A stretch of 64,000 bases of DNA from Nostoc sp. CENA543 (GTDB taxonomy: Bacteria; Cyanobacteriota; Cyanobacteriia; Cyanobacteriales; Nostocaceae). Within the stretch, counting starts at the first letter, position 1, and every line of letters begins with the position of its first letter. The translations under genes were made by a program, and so were the position numbers. Location: NCBI RefSeq assembly GCF_002896875.1, contig NZ_CP023278.1, positions 6,516,501 to 6,580,500 on the forward strand. Reading direction: 5' to 3'. The notes beneath the pieces were generated by a model. The model was not told where the DNA came from. It made no database searches and worked only from the letters and a program-made list of their open reading frames with translations. Shown in pieces: positions 55,879 to 64,000 of this stretch.

Positions 55879-56256
55879 ATGGTTTTGGCTCAGAGTTCTA
55901 ATCTCGGAAAGACCTACTCCTTGTTAATGATTAAAAGTTTTTTGATATGGACTTTTACATTGGCAGTATGCTTGTTGGTTGTCGGGTTTCCATTGGTTGT
56001 ATTAATGGCTACGGTCGGATGTTTGTTGTCGATTGTTTTGCAATCTGTAATGCCTGTTAGCGCAGTATTGCTTGTTGCAGGTGGTTTGATTATGTTTAAT
56101 GTGATGTCCGTTTTAATTGGTGCAGGTGTGCTGACCATGAAAGGTGTACATCCAACAGAAGTTCAATGGTTGAGCTGGTTACACGGCGGAGAAGCAGAGC
56201 AACTGCAAACAACTGTATATGCGTCTTGCCCACTAACTTGCGACCTCAAAATGTAG
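55879..56256 (+). CDS. Small membrane protein of unknown function (125 aa)
   Basis: Start set at ATG 55879 (MVLAQSSNLGKTYSLLMIKS) because AGGAGG at 55867-55872 lies 6 bases upstream, one of the best ribosome sites in the window; the frame's longer form starts on ATT. Two long hydrophobic stretches (FLIWTFTLAVCLLVVGFPLV and VSAVLLVAGGLIMFNVMSVL) suggest two to three membrane spans, followed by a soluble tail with WLSWLHGGEAEQLQ and two cysteines (ASCPLTCDLKM). Family unknown. A terminator follows. Confidence 0.75.
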   Translation: MVLAQSSNLGKTYSLLMIKSFLIWTFTLAVCLLVVGFPLVVLMATVGCLLSIVLQSVMPVSAVLLVAGGLIMFNVMSVLIGAGVLTMKGVHPTEVQWLSWLHGGEAEQLQTTVYASCPLTCDLKM

Positions 56257-56287
56257 TTATCCCAAAAAATTCGACAAAAAGCATCTG

Positions 56288-56308
56288 CCCGGTTAAGCCG
56301 GGTTTTTT
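56288..56308 (+). terminator. Terminator after 125-aa membrane protein gene
   Basis: CCCGG, loop TTAAG, CCGGG, then TTTTTT (56303-56308), 32 bases past the stop. Confidence 0.82.
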
Positions 56309-56364
56309 CGTTTTTGGGGGAATTAGGGAATTAGGGGTGTAGGGGTAGCAGAGGAAGAAAAACA

Positions 56365-56450
56365 ATAACTAATGACTATTGACTAATGACTATTGACTAA
56401 TGACTATTGACTAATGACTATTGACTAATGACTATTGACTAATGACTAAT
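56365..56450. repeat. TGACTAA/TGACTAT heptamer array overlapping wecB start
   Basis: About twelve alternating units of TGACTAT and TGACTAA; the last contains the wecB ATG (56442-56444). Confidence 0.92.
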
Positions 56451-57560
56451 CAAAAACGTGTTTGCATTATCTTGGGAACTCGTCCAGAGGCGATTAAGTT
56501 AGCTCCGGTAATTCAGGTGTTTCAGGACGCACCGGACTTTGATTTGCAGGTGATTTTAACTGGACAACATCGAGAGATGGTTGAGCAGGTGATGCAGCTG
56601 TTCAATTTGAAGGCAAATTATGATTTGGAGATTATGCAGCCGCAGCAATCTTTGAGTGATATTACTTGCCGGAGTTTACGAGGTTTAGAACAGTTATTTC
56701 TAGAAAATAAGCCGGATTTTGTGATTGTTCAAGGTGACACGACTACGGCTTTTGCAGCCACTTTGGCGGCGTTTTATCAAAAAATTCCTGTTGGTCATGT
56801 GGAGGCTGGTTTAAGAACTGATAATCTCTATAATCCTTATCCAGAGGAAGCTAATCGCCGATTAATTTCTCAACTGACGCAGTTACATTTTGCCCCTACG
56901 GCTTTGGCTGTGGAAAATTTGGAACGTTCTGGGGTGTTAGGGGAAATTCATTTGACGGGAAATACAGTGATTGACGCGCTGTTAAATGTGGCTGCAACTC
57001 AACCTGCTTGCAATATTCCTGGTTTGGATTGGAATTCTTACCGGACTTTGCTGGCGACTGTGCATCGTCGGGAAAATTGGGGAGAACCTCTGCAAGCGAT
57101 CGCCCAAGGTTTTTTACAAATCTTAAATAATTTTCCTGATACGGCTTTACTCCTACCCTTACATCGCAATCCCACGGTGCGAGAACCATTGCAAGCATTA
57201 TTAGGCGATCATCCGCGTGTATTTTTAACTGAACCGCTAGATTATGCCGAACTTGTGGGAGCAATTGGGCGATCGCATTTTCTGTTGACTGATTCCGGTG
57301 GGTTACAAGAAGAAGCACCCAGTCTGGGAAAACCAGTGTTAGTCCTTAGAGAAACCACAGAAAGACCGGAAGCTGTGGCTGCGGGTACCGCAAAACTAAT
57401 AGGTACTGCTAGCGATAGTATTGCGGCGGCGGCTGGTGCGTTATTAAGTAATCCCACAGCATACGAAACAATGGCTAACGCCATCAATCCCTTTGGGGAT
57501 GGTCACGCAGCCGAATATATTTTGCAGATTGTCAGAAAATATTTTGGGATGGGGGATTAA
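56442..57560 (+). CDS. wecB: UDP-N-acetylglucosamine 2-epimerase (non-hydrolysing)
   Basis: Interconverts UDP-GlcNAc and UDP-ManNAc for surface polysaccharide. 372 residues. VCIILGTRPEAIKLAPVI near the start, VIVQGDTTTAFAATLA, GHVEAGLRTDNLYNPYPEE, ATVHRRENWGEPL and LTDSGGLQEEAPSLGKPVLV are diagnostic and intact. The first codons, ATGACTAAT, belong to a heptamer array, so the native 5' end has been replaced (the family usually starts MKVCIILGTRPE or similar), and there is no ribosome binding site. No other polysaccharide genes adjoin it. Confidence 0.95.
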   Translation: MTNQKRVCIILGTRPEAIKLAPVIQVFQDAPDFDLQVILTGQHREMVEQVMQLFNLKANYDLEIMQPQQSLSDITCRSLRGLEQLFLENKPDFVIVQGDTTTAFAATLAAFYQKIPVGHVEAGLRTDNLYNPYPEEANRRLISQLTQLHFAPTALAVENLERSGVLGEIHLTGNTVIDALLNVAATQPACNIPGLDWNSYRTLLATVHRRENWGEPLQAIAQGFLQILNNFPDTALLLPLHRNPTVREPLQALLGDHPRVFLTEPLDYAELVGAIGRSHFLLTDSGGLQEEAPSLGKPVLVLRETTERPEAVAAGTAKLIGTASDSIAAAAGALLSNPTAYETMANAINPFGDGHAAEYILQIVRKYFGMGD

Positions 57561-57634
57561 GGATTGGGGACTGGGGATTAGGGATTGGGAAAAATCTCCC
57601 TTGTCTTCCTTTTCCCCCTTGTCTCCCTCATTCC

Positions 57635-58471
57635 CTATCCCCGTAGTAGCGCACTGCGAGTTTCTGGGCCGACTACGCCATCGATGCGTAAGTTGTTATT
57701 AGCTTGGAATTCTTTTACTTTCCTTGCTGTCACAGGCCCGTAATAACCTGTGGGTTCAATGCCTAAAGCTTTTTGTACTTCTGAGACAGCCTCACCTTTA
57801 GAACCAAGAGTGAGGGTGACAGGGCCGCCAGTTCCTGGATTTGGTTTATCTGGCATATTGCCTGTAGAAGCTGTGGTAAACAAGGCCGTGCGAGTTTCTG
57901 GGCCGACTATGCCATCAACGCGCAAGTCGTTATTGCTTTGAAATTCTCGGACTCTTCGTGCTGTTACAGGCCCGTAATAGCCAGTGGGATTAATTCCTAA
58001 AACTTTCTGTACTTCTGCTACGGCTGCGCCTCTAGAACCAAGGCTGAGTGTAACGCGTCCACCTACACCTGCATTGTTATTGGGTTTGTTGGGGCGGGTG
58101 GCAGACATATTACCCACCCACTTTGCAGATACATATTTATTAGCAGATAGGCGCACGAAACCGTTAACTGTTTGAGTGCTGGTGATTTTTGTCCCGTTTG
58201 GTAAACAGTCTACGACCTTAGCGTCCGTTTCTGGCTGTATACGCACATTCAGACAACTGCCATTAGTTCTGACATAGGCAGCTACAGCAGATTGGGTTTG
58301 GGTAATAGCAGCAAAAAATACCATACAGCCTGCTAAAGATAACCAAGCTGAAGATTTGAGTAATTTTTGCCAATTCCAATTGAATTGGGGCAATTCGTAG
58401 TCGATATATTCAGCCTGACCATTTGCCTCTTCGTTGGCAATAACCATAGAGGAATAAGCAATATATTCCAT
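57635..58471 (-). CDS. SH3 and double peptidoglycan-binding domain protein
   Basis: 278 residues. A cytoplasmic N-terminus of about 36, one membrane/signal segment (about 40-60, SAWLSLAGCMVFFAAI), a bacterial SH3 domain (about 66-120, GSCLNVRIQPETDAKVVDCL), then two PG_binding_1 domains, each with the pattern LGSRGAAVAEVQKVLG, PTGYYGPVTARRVREFQ, VDGIVGPETRTAL. The two copies are nearly identical, indicating a recent duplication. No catalytic domain, so it is likely an envelope-anchored wall-binding protein. A peptidase gene lies upstream on the same strand. Confidence 0.88.
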   Translation of the reverse strand: MEYIAYSSMVIANEEANGQAEYIDYELPQFNWNWQKLLKSSAWLSLAGCMVFFAAITQTQSAVAAYVRTNGSCLNVRIQPETDAKVVDCLPNGTKITSTQTVNGFVRLSANKYVSAKWVGNMSATRPNKPNNNAGVGGRVTLSLGSRGAAVAEVQKVLGINPTGYYGPVTARRVREFQSNNDLRVDGIVGPETRTALFTTASTGNMPDKPNPGTGGPVTLTLGSKGEAVSEVQKALGIEPTGYYGPVTARKVKEFQANNNLRIDGVVGPETRSALLRG

Positions 58472-58763
58472 TGGTAAACACCTTATATTTTGGTAACGAC
58501 TAAAAACTTACAGACAATATTTTTGTTTGTGTAATTTTGACTACTTTATATCATAAAGCGTTTTGCTGTTGCCAAGGTTAAATACGCGGAAAATGTATAA
58601 AAATTGTTGCAAAAAGAACTGACGCGATCGCACCAGTTCTTTTTCATCATGTCTATGCTATTGTTGATTTAAGGAGACTAGACCAGCAAATATTTAGAGA
58701 TTAGTTGCTCTGATACAAAAGTCATAAAACCTTAATTTTTGCTCTCATCAAAAGCTGAGTTTT

Positions 58764-59681
58764 TCACTTATTGAAACTATGAAAAGTATCAGTGCGAATT
58801 TGGCTGCCGTGACGTAATACTTGCACCTTATCGGCACTGACTAAGTAAGAATAACTGCCATTATTAGCTTGATATTTGTTTTGACCAACACTCCACGCTG
58901 GGATTTTGATTGGTTGATGAGGATCTTGTTTTAATTGACCAATGTAGAAAAACTGGCCGTTTTCTTGGCAAACTGTAACAAATGTATTTTTGGTTTCACC
59001 GTGAACAACTGAGACACCATTGCAGCCTGTATTGTGAATGGGGGAAAGAGTTATGGGAATTGGGATGATTTGGGATGGTGAAACTGTTTGTGTTACTGAA
59101 GGTGGGACAATTGATTGGGGTTTATGAATTTGATAGCCACCAGCCGCCGTGGAAGATATGTGAGATGGGGGAGTATGGCTAGCAACGGATGAGGCTAATA
59201 AACGCTGAGGATCAGAAGCAACTTTACCATTGGGGTAAATTTCAAAATGTAAATGAGAACCGGTGCTATTACCAGTAGATCCCATTTCTGCGATGATTTG
59301 ACCTTGTTGGACTTGTTGACCTTTGCTAACTAGTAAACGGCGGTTATGACCATAAACGGTGACGCTGCCATTGGGGTGTTTGATTTCTATGGCATTTCCT
59401 AATCCCCATTCATCCCAGCCTGCTTTCATGACTGTTCCATCCGCCGCCGCCATAATTGGTGTGCCAATTGCCCCAGCGATGTCGATTCCTTCGTGTTTAT
59501 ACTTGCGGAAGCCTTGAGAAATATATCCAGTAGTAGGCCAGATAAATTGGGTATCAGAAGAGGGTGTTTGTGGAATTGCGACTTGAGTGAAGGCAGTAGT
59601 ATTGCTGATGACTACCGCAGTTAATGAAATTAATCCTGTCAAGCCATAAGTACACCCACGGAGAATAGTATTTTTTCTCAC
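58764..59681 (-). CDS. M23-family metallopeptidase (LytM type)
   Basis: 305 residues. Signal or anchor segment at about 10-32 (CTYGLTGLISLTAVVISNTT). The peptidase domain at about 47-165 has all zinc ligands: His63 and Asp67 (KHEGIDIAG), His112 (VYGHNRR), His145 in GSHLHFEI. It should act on peptidoglycan cross-bridges or as an envelope regulator. A Ser/Pro/Thr linker and a C-terminal region of unknown fold follow (QENGQFFYIGQLKQDPHQPI). Upstream of the SH3/PG-binding gene on the same strand, 292 bases apart; both concern the cell wall. Confidence 0.9.
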   Translation of the reverse strand: MRKNTILRGCTYGLTGLISLTAVVISNTTAFTQVAIPQTPSSDTQFIWPTTGYISQGFRKYKHEGIDIAGAIGTPIMAAADGTVMKAGWDEWGLGNAIEIKHPNGSVTVYGHNRRLLVSKGQQVQQGQIIAEMGSTGNSTGSHLHFEIYPNGKVASDPQRLLASSVASHTPPSHISSTAAGGYQIHKPQSIVPPSVTQTVSPSQIIPIPITLSPIHNTGCNGVSVVHGETKNTFVTVCQENGQFFYIGQLKQDPHQPIKIPAWSVGQNKYQANNGSYSYLVSADKVQVLRHGSQIRTDTFHSFNK

Positions 59682-59997
59682 AAGTTATAACCCTTGCAAA
59701 TATCGCTTAGATAGTCTGTATATATTCGTTTGTTCAAGATAGCACTGGAAATATCAGGATAAAATCCGTAAAATTTATTACTTTTATAGATGCCGCACAT
59801 TACATAGACGCAGATGTTGTAGAGAAAGTGTCAGGCGGCGATAATTTGTGCAAGGATAGCGAAAAATTTTGATGGGATCAGGCAGTTCTAAATCATTGTT
59901 AAGAAACAAGAACCCTGACTTTTTGAAAAAGTCGGGGTTCTGGAGGCTCAATGCTTTAAAAAACAGTAGCTTGCGTTATCGCTAACTCAGCCTCAAT
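59682..59997. other. Gap with hairpin between M23 and glgA genes
   Basis: 316 bases; apart from the hairpin at 59909-59941 nothing is recognised. Confidence 0.5.
59909..59941 (-). terminator. Terminator-like hairpin after glgA (59998-61416)
   Basis: AGAACCCTGACTTTTT and AAAAAGTCGGGGTTCT form a long stem with one mismatch, 57 bases beyond the stop. The AAGTCGGGGTTCT form is also a common cyanobacterial intergenic repeat, so it may be both. Confidence 0.6.
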
Positions 59998-61416
59998 TTA
60001 TTGAATGATTGCTAATTCTGGTTGTGGTGTTTCTTCTGGTTCTGGTAAGCCGTACATGGAACGATAGAGTCTGTCATATTCTTTAGCGGATTTGTACCAA
60101 CTGAAGTCTTGACTCATACCGCGTTTTTGTAGTTCTTGCCATTGGGGTTTGTAGCGGAAGCCTTCCCAGGCGCGAATCATACAGGTGAATAAGTCTAGGG
60201 GTTCGTAACGGTCGAAGCAATAGCCTGTACCTGCTTCGTTCATGGGGTCGTGGTGGGATACAGTGTCTACTAGTCCACCCGTGCGGCGGACGATGGGGAC
60301 GCTACCGTAACGCAACGCCATCATTTGGCTAATACCGCAGGGTTCAAAGCGGCTAGGCATTAAGAAGGCATCTGTACCGGCGTAAATGCGGCGGGAGAGG
60401 GGGTCATTATATAGTAGGTAGGTGGCCATGCGTCCAGGATAGCGGGAGGCTAATTGCCACATTTGGGTTTCGTAGTAGCGATCGCCTGTTCCTAGCAAGA
60501 CGAACTGAGCATCAGTATACGCCATGAAGCGGTCTAACATTTGGATGACTAAATCCAAACCTTTTTGTTCGACTAACCGCGTCACCATGCCAATTAAAAA
60601 GGCGTTTTTATTAACTTCTAAACCAACTTCTTCTTGTAGGGAAATTTTGTTAACTTTACGTTGATCTAAAGTTTCTGTTGTGAAGGTTTGAGCGATATAT
60701 TTATCGGTGGCTGGGTCGTATACCTCTGTATCGATACCGTTAACAATCCCAGATAACTTACCACTAATAAAAGATAGTAAGCCTTCTATCGTTTCACCGT
60801 AAGCTGGAGTCTTAATTTGTTCGGCGTAGGTGGGAGAAACTGTATTAACTCTATCGGCAAATTGGACTGCGGCTGCCATTGTATTATGTCCTTGCATATA
60901 CCAAGGACACCAAGTAATTTTCTCTAAATACCAACGCCAAGGCCCTTGATAAGCCAAATTGTGAATTGTAAAGACTGTGGTAATGTCTGGAGACTGGTGC
61001 ATCCACACAGGAATCATCCCTGTGTGCCAATCATGACAGTGAATAATGTCTGGTTTCCAGTGATTCCAGCAAAATTCGGCTGCACCATTGGCGAAAAATG
61101 TGAAACGCCAGTCTTCATCATCACCACCATAGATGCGACGAGGATCGAAGGCAGGATGTCCGAATAAATACAAGGGAACATCAGTACCAGGCAGAATTGT
61201 TTCGTAAACTGCAAAATCTTGGAACATGGCATATCCCCACCACACAGGTTCTTGGGGAATCTCCATTTTATCGGCGAGAAAGCCGTAATAGGGCAGGAAA
61301 ATTCTGACATCATGCCCCATTTTTCTCAAGATTTTTGGTAATGCCCCGACAACATCACCCATACCACCAACTTTAGCAATGGGTGCTGCTTCTGCTGCTA
61401 CAAATAGAATCCGCAT
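59998..61416 (-). CDS. glgA: Glycogen synthase, GlgA1-type
   Basis: GT5 glycogen synthase, 472 residues. ADP-glucose loop [16 protein letters not shown] (Lys15), [58 protein letters not shown], and [20 protein letters not shown] with the catalytic Glu. Distinct from the 51155-52633 copy: here TRLVEQKG in place of GRLDHQKG and a different N-terminal domain. Resembles the cyanobacterial GlgA1 (processive elongation) type; assignment is inference. Confidence 0.93.
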   Translation of the reverse strand: MRILFVAAEAAPIAKVGGMGDVVGALPKILRKMGHDVRIFLPYYGFLADKMEIPQEPVWWGYAMFQDFAVYETILPGTDVPLYLFGHPAFDPRRIYGGDDEDWRFTFFANGAAEFCWNHWKPDIIHCHDWHTGMIPVWMHQSPDITTVFTIHNLAYQGPWRWYLEKITWCPWYMQGHNTMAAAVQFADRVNTVSPTYAEQIKTPAYGETIEGLLSFISGKLSGIVNGIDTEVYDPATDKYIAQTFTTETLDQRKVNKISLQEEVGLEVNKNAFLIGMVTRLVEQKGLDLVIQMLDRFMAYTDAQFVLLGTGDRYYETQMWQLASRYPGRMATYLLYNDPLSRRIYAGTDAFLMPSRFEPCGISQMMALRYGSVPIVRRTGGLVDTVSHHDPMNEAGTGYCFDRYEPLDLFTCMIRAWEGFRYKPQWQELQKRGMSQDFSWYKSAKEYDRLYRSMYGLPEPEETPQPELAIIQ

Positions 61417-61505
61417 GGTAATTTTTATGTCCCCGGCTCTTGAGGTTTTCTGTGAAGTAATTACAAGAATTACTCATATCTAAACACATCTCGGAGCATC
61501 ATCGT

Positions 61506-62477
61506 CTAAGAACCACGTTGAATCTCTGCAAAGATAGCATCGAGAATTTCTTGCGCGCCTTGTTCCCGTAGTCGGTTGGCTAATTCTATCCCCAGGTTTT
61601 CAGCATCACTAGCTGCACCAGATACGGTGTCTTTGACTAGGTTTTGTCCGTCTATGCTGGCAACTACACCCGTTAGTGTTAAATTATCCCCATCTATTTC
61701 TGTGTTTACACCTATGGGTACTTGACAGCCACCTTCTAAACTGCGGAGAAATGAGCGTTCTGCTAAACAACGATCGCGGGTTTCGGGGTGTTCAATTACC
61801 TTCAGTAGTGAAATTAATTCTGTATCATCACCACGGCATTCGATGCCTAATGCACCTTGACCGACGGCGTGTAATGATACTTCCTTGGGGAGAATTTGGT
61901 GGACGCGATCGCCCATACCTAAACGTTGCAATCCAGCAGCCGCTAAAATTAAAGCATCGTACTCACCTGCATCGAGTTTAGCAAGGCGTGTATTTAAGTT
62001 TCCGCGCACATCTTTAAATGTCAGGTGGGGGAACTTGTGGCGTAACTGCGCCAAGCGTCGCAAAGATGATGTACCCACTACCGCACCGGCGGGGAGAGTA
62101 TCGATTTGCTTATCTTTAAATTTTTCATGCACTACTAGTGCATCGGCGGGGTTTTCCCGTTCCGTGATGGCGGCTAATGCTAAACCTGCGGGAAGGTTGG
62201 TAGGTAAGTCTTTGAGGGAATGCACGGCAAAATCAATCTCTTGATTGATCATTCCCAATTCTAGTTCCTTGGTGAATAGTCCCTTGTCGCCAATTTTGGC
62301 TAATGCTACATCCAGGATGTTGTCGCCTTGGGTAGACATGGTATGGACTTCAAAGGTAATATCTGGATAACTTTTTTGCAGTTGGTCTCTTACCCAGTAA
62401 GTCTGAACCAGGGCTAGTTGACTTTTACGTGAACCAATCCGAATTGTGCGTTGGGCTGTCGAAATAACTGAAGTCAT
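61506..62477 (-). CDS. hemC: Porphobilinogen deaminase (hydroxymethylbilane synthase)
   Basis: Tetrapyrrole pathway: joins four porphobilinogen units, supplying haem, chlorophyll and phycobilins. 323 residues from the ATG at 62477 ([20 protein letters not shown]); the frame extends 11 residues upstream without family support. The catalytic Asp90 is in [11 protein letters not shown], and the dipyrromethane cofactor Cys251 is in [11 protein letters not shown]. Arg-rich binding motifs are present ([25 protein letters not shown]). All intact. Confidence 0.97.
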   Translation of the reverse strand: MTSVISTAQRTIRIGSRKSQLALVQTYWVRDQLQKSYPDITFEVHTMSTQGDNILDVALAKIGDKGLFTKELELGMINQEIDFAVHSLKDLPTNLPAGLALAAITERENPADALVVHEKFKDKQIDTLPAGAVVGTSSLRRLAQLRHKFPHLTFKDVRGNLNTRLAKLDAGEYDALILAAAGLQRLGMGDRVHQILPKEVSLHAVGQGALGIECRGDDTELISLLKVIEHPETRDRCLAERSFLRSLEGGCQVPIGVNTEIDGDNLTLTGVVASIDGQNLVKDTVSGAASDAENLGIELANRLREQGAQEILDAIFAEIQRGS

Positions 62478-62703
62478 AAAACAATATGTCAAACCAGGCG
62501 ATATTTTCACTTCTCATCTAGACTACCGCAGTGGGTGACTTACCGGATGGCGATCGCCTGATTTTAGTTAAGTTTATTTTGGTTTTTGTTTACAGTTTGT
62601 AACACTAGGGGATCAGGTGTGAGTTAGGGCGATCGTACTATATAGCGGCAATTGTTTGGATGTTAAGATTAATAGAGGTGGATAATATTAACTTGCAATA
62701 ACT

Positions 62704-63042
62704 ATGCAAATTGAAGAATATTTTACCTTTCTAGCCCCCGATGATATTAGGTTGAAAGGTACACGCGTAGGAATTGAAACTATCTTGTTTGACTACCTAT
62801 TTCATGCTAGAACACCAGAAGAAATTGCTAAAACTTACACTTCCTTAACTTTAGAACAAGTTTATGCAACTATTCTTTACTATTTACAAAATCAGCAAGC
62901 AATAGATGCTTATATGACTGATTGGATGGAGTGGGGCGATCGCATGAGAGCAGAACAAAGCCGTAACCCTAACCCAGTTCTGGAAAAGTTACGTAAGTTA
63001 AAAACAGTATTCATAAAATCGCCTCATGAAATTTATCGTTGA
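62704..63042 (+). CDS. DUF433-family protein
   Basis: 112 residues. FTFLAPDDIRLKGTRVGIET and the following PEEIAKTYTSLTLEQVYATI match the small helix-turn-helix-like DUF433 family, often encoded beside toxin genes. The tail (WMEWGDRMRAEQSRNPNPVL) is longer and more charged than usual. It lies 35 bases before the antitoxin gene on the same strand, so a three-gene unit with the PIN toxin is possible; it could also act alone. Confidence 0.8.
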   Translation: MQIEEYFTFLAPDDIRLKGTRVGIETILFDYLFHARTPEEIAKTYTSLTLEQVYATILYYLQNQQAIDAYMTDWMEWGDRMRAEQSRNPNPVLEKLRKLKTVFIKSPHEIYR

Positions 63043-63077
63043 GGTTACAATCAGGAAATAAATATTGAGTTAAATTG

Positions 63078-63326
63078 ATGAATTTACCACTGCAAAAAAT
63101 GTTCAGCGAGATTGACAAACTCACACCAGAAGAGCAATTAACGGTGATGGAATATTTAGTAGAACGTATGAAAAAACGCCTGATTCCGGCACAGACAAAA
63201 CGCAAATGGAGCGATTTAAAAGGTATGGCTTCTCATCCACTCTTTGGTGAAGATGCTCAACAGTGGGTTTCTCAAACTAGGCGTGAAGGGGATGAACATC
63301 GGGAAGATTTGTTAAAAACAGAATAA
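63078..63326 (+). CDS. Putative antitoxin
   Basis: 82 residues from the ATG at 63078 (MNLPLQKMFSEIDKLTPEEQ); a TTG one codon upstream is the alternative. The helical LTPEEQLTVMEYLVERMKKR resembles the N-terminus of small antitoxins paired with PIN toxins, and the tail (FGEDAQQWVSQTRREGDEHR) could wrap the toxin. Its TAA overlaps the toxin ATG by one base (TAATG), so translation is coupled. Confidence 0.8.
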   Translation: MNLPLQKMFSEIDKLTPEEQLTVMEYLVERMKKRLIPAQTKRKWSDLKGMASHPLFGEDAQQWVSQTRREGDEHREDLLKTE

Positions 63327-63769
63327 TGAGAATTAGTGAAGCATTAGCAGGGGTTTCTCACATATTTATTGATACAGCACCAGTTATTTATTTTGTAGAG
63401 CGTAATCCACAATTTTTTTATTTAGTAGAACCAATTTTTGACCGATTGGCAACTGATATTCAAGCCGTGGTATCTCCGATAACATTATCTGAATGTTTAG
63501 TGGGTGCTATACGTTCAGGCTTACCGGATTTAGAGCAAGCCTTTGTTGATGTATTACTCAGTAATGAAGTTGTTTTTGTAGATATCAATGCTGCGATCGC
63601 ACAAAATGCTGCAAACATTCGGATGCGTTACAATCTTCAGTTACCCGATGCTTTGCAGATTGCAACTGCTATCTCAAGCGGTTGTGATGCTTTTTTGACT
63701 AATGATGCAGCTTTGCAACGAGTCACAGAGTTGAGAATTTTGGTAGTTAGTGAGTTAGAGTTAGGGTAA
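63326..63769 (+). CDS. PIN-domain (VapC-like) toxin
   Basis: 147 residues. Metal-binding acids: Asp16 (FIDTAPVIYF), Glu56 (ITLSECLVG), Asp108 (LQLPDALQIATA) and Asp127 (FLTNDAALQ). All present, so an active ribonuclease is expected. Second PIN toxin-antitoxin pair of the window, on the opposite strand to, and not closely similar to, the one at 37835-38527. Confidence 0.9.
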   Translation: MRISEALAGVSHIFIDTAPVIYFVERNPQFFYLVEPIFDRLATDIQAVVSPITLSECLVGAIRSGLPDLEQAFVDVLLSNEVVFVDINAAIAQNAANIRMRYNLQLPDALQIATAISSGCDAFLTNDAALQRVTELRILVVSELELG

Positions 63770-64000
63770 ATTAATCTCTCAATATCCGTATCGCATCCTA
63801 ACCAGTATTTACAGTTTGGTAGGGTGCGTCAGTATGAATAATTTCTCGGTATAGTTAGCTTCTCTCGCACTGACGCACCTTAGATTTTGAAAGGCGATCG
63901 CACTATCGCACTACATAATACTTACCACTTGATTAAATTTAAAGTTTCCTTTAGTACAGTTGAAAATACTCATCCAAAAATTGTAAAAAAATTTCATCGC
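63770..64000. repeat. AGGGTGCGTCAGT inverted repeat and trailing AT-rich DNA
   Basis: AGGGTGCGTCAGT (63821-63833) and ACTGACGCACCTTA (63869-63882) face each other across 35 bases. I recall this as a common dispersed repeat in Nostocales. The rest of the edge region shows no gene. Confidence 0.6.

Overview
The window is chromosomal DNA from a filamentous heterocyst-forming cyanobacterium of the Nostoc/Anabaena (Trichormus) group. The evidence is an allophycocyanin-B gene (apcD), many GCGATCGC (HIP1) octamers, cyanobacterium-specific families (DUF3038/DUF4335, an FHA-headed class A PBP, a PilT with a proline-rich head, a KaiB-domain protein) and, above all, the heptanucleotide tandem repeats (ATGACTA, GGGGCAT, CCCCAGT, TTACTCA, TTTTGAA classes) typical of Nostocales. 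Apart from small accessory patches this is a core-genome segment. I recognise no rRNA or tRNA gene, no CRISPR array and no complete insertion sequence.

Layout. 1-1285: 5' part of an RNB-family (RNase II/R, probably Zam-like) gene cut by the window edge. 1286-5021: a long repeat-bearing gap, an unknown 261-aa protein, clpP and a possible 51-aa membrane peptide. 5022-9918: glycine cleavage system genes in the order gcvT-gcvH-gcvP (minus strand). 10095-15778: lumenal-type pentapeptide protein, ABC1/UbiB kinase-like protein, recN, Uma2 protein. 16117-20255: pstS-pstC-pstA-pstB phosphate importer with a Pho box. 20939-25696: bioY, lspA, a secreted repeat protein, FHA-PBP1. 25907-31195: DUF4335/DUF3038 pair, apt, a DppB-type permease and two small unknowns. 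31499-35579: purF and purL. 35778-38527: AT-rich accessory patch with an unknown protein, a ParA-like ATPase with a small partner gene, and a PIN toxin-antitoxin pair. 38672-42411: groS-groL with CIRCE and K-box-like sites, then a divergent NarL-type response regulator. 42841-50086: gluconokinase, a broken Rpn-family nuclease gene, asnS, a RsbW-like kinase, rlmD, apcD. 51155-61416: two glycogen synthase genes bracketing pilT plus a KaiB-domain gene, wecB, and two cell-wall proteins. 61506-64000: hemC, a DUF433 protein and a second PIN toxin-antitoxin pair.

The strongest theme is how far small repeats have invaded genes. Repeat-derived stretches lie in frame inside gcvP, purL and gntK; heptamer repeats supply the start codons of wecB and rlmD; a dispersed repeat supplies the stop codon of the KaiB-domain gene; a 175-bp inverted-repeat element with a 5-bp target duplication interrupts the Rpn gene at its catalytic motif; two more small inverted-repeat elements lie at 13190-13298 (against recN) and 15851-15995. 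Other points of note are the RNB protein that has lost its catalytic aspartates, the PilT/KaiB-domain pair, the orphan ParA module, and the DUF3038/DUF4335 operon held between two long direct repeats.

All calls come from reading the sequence and recalled family knowledge; no database search was run.
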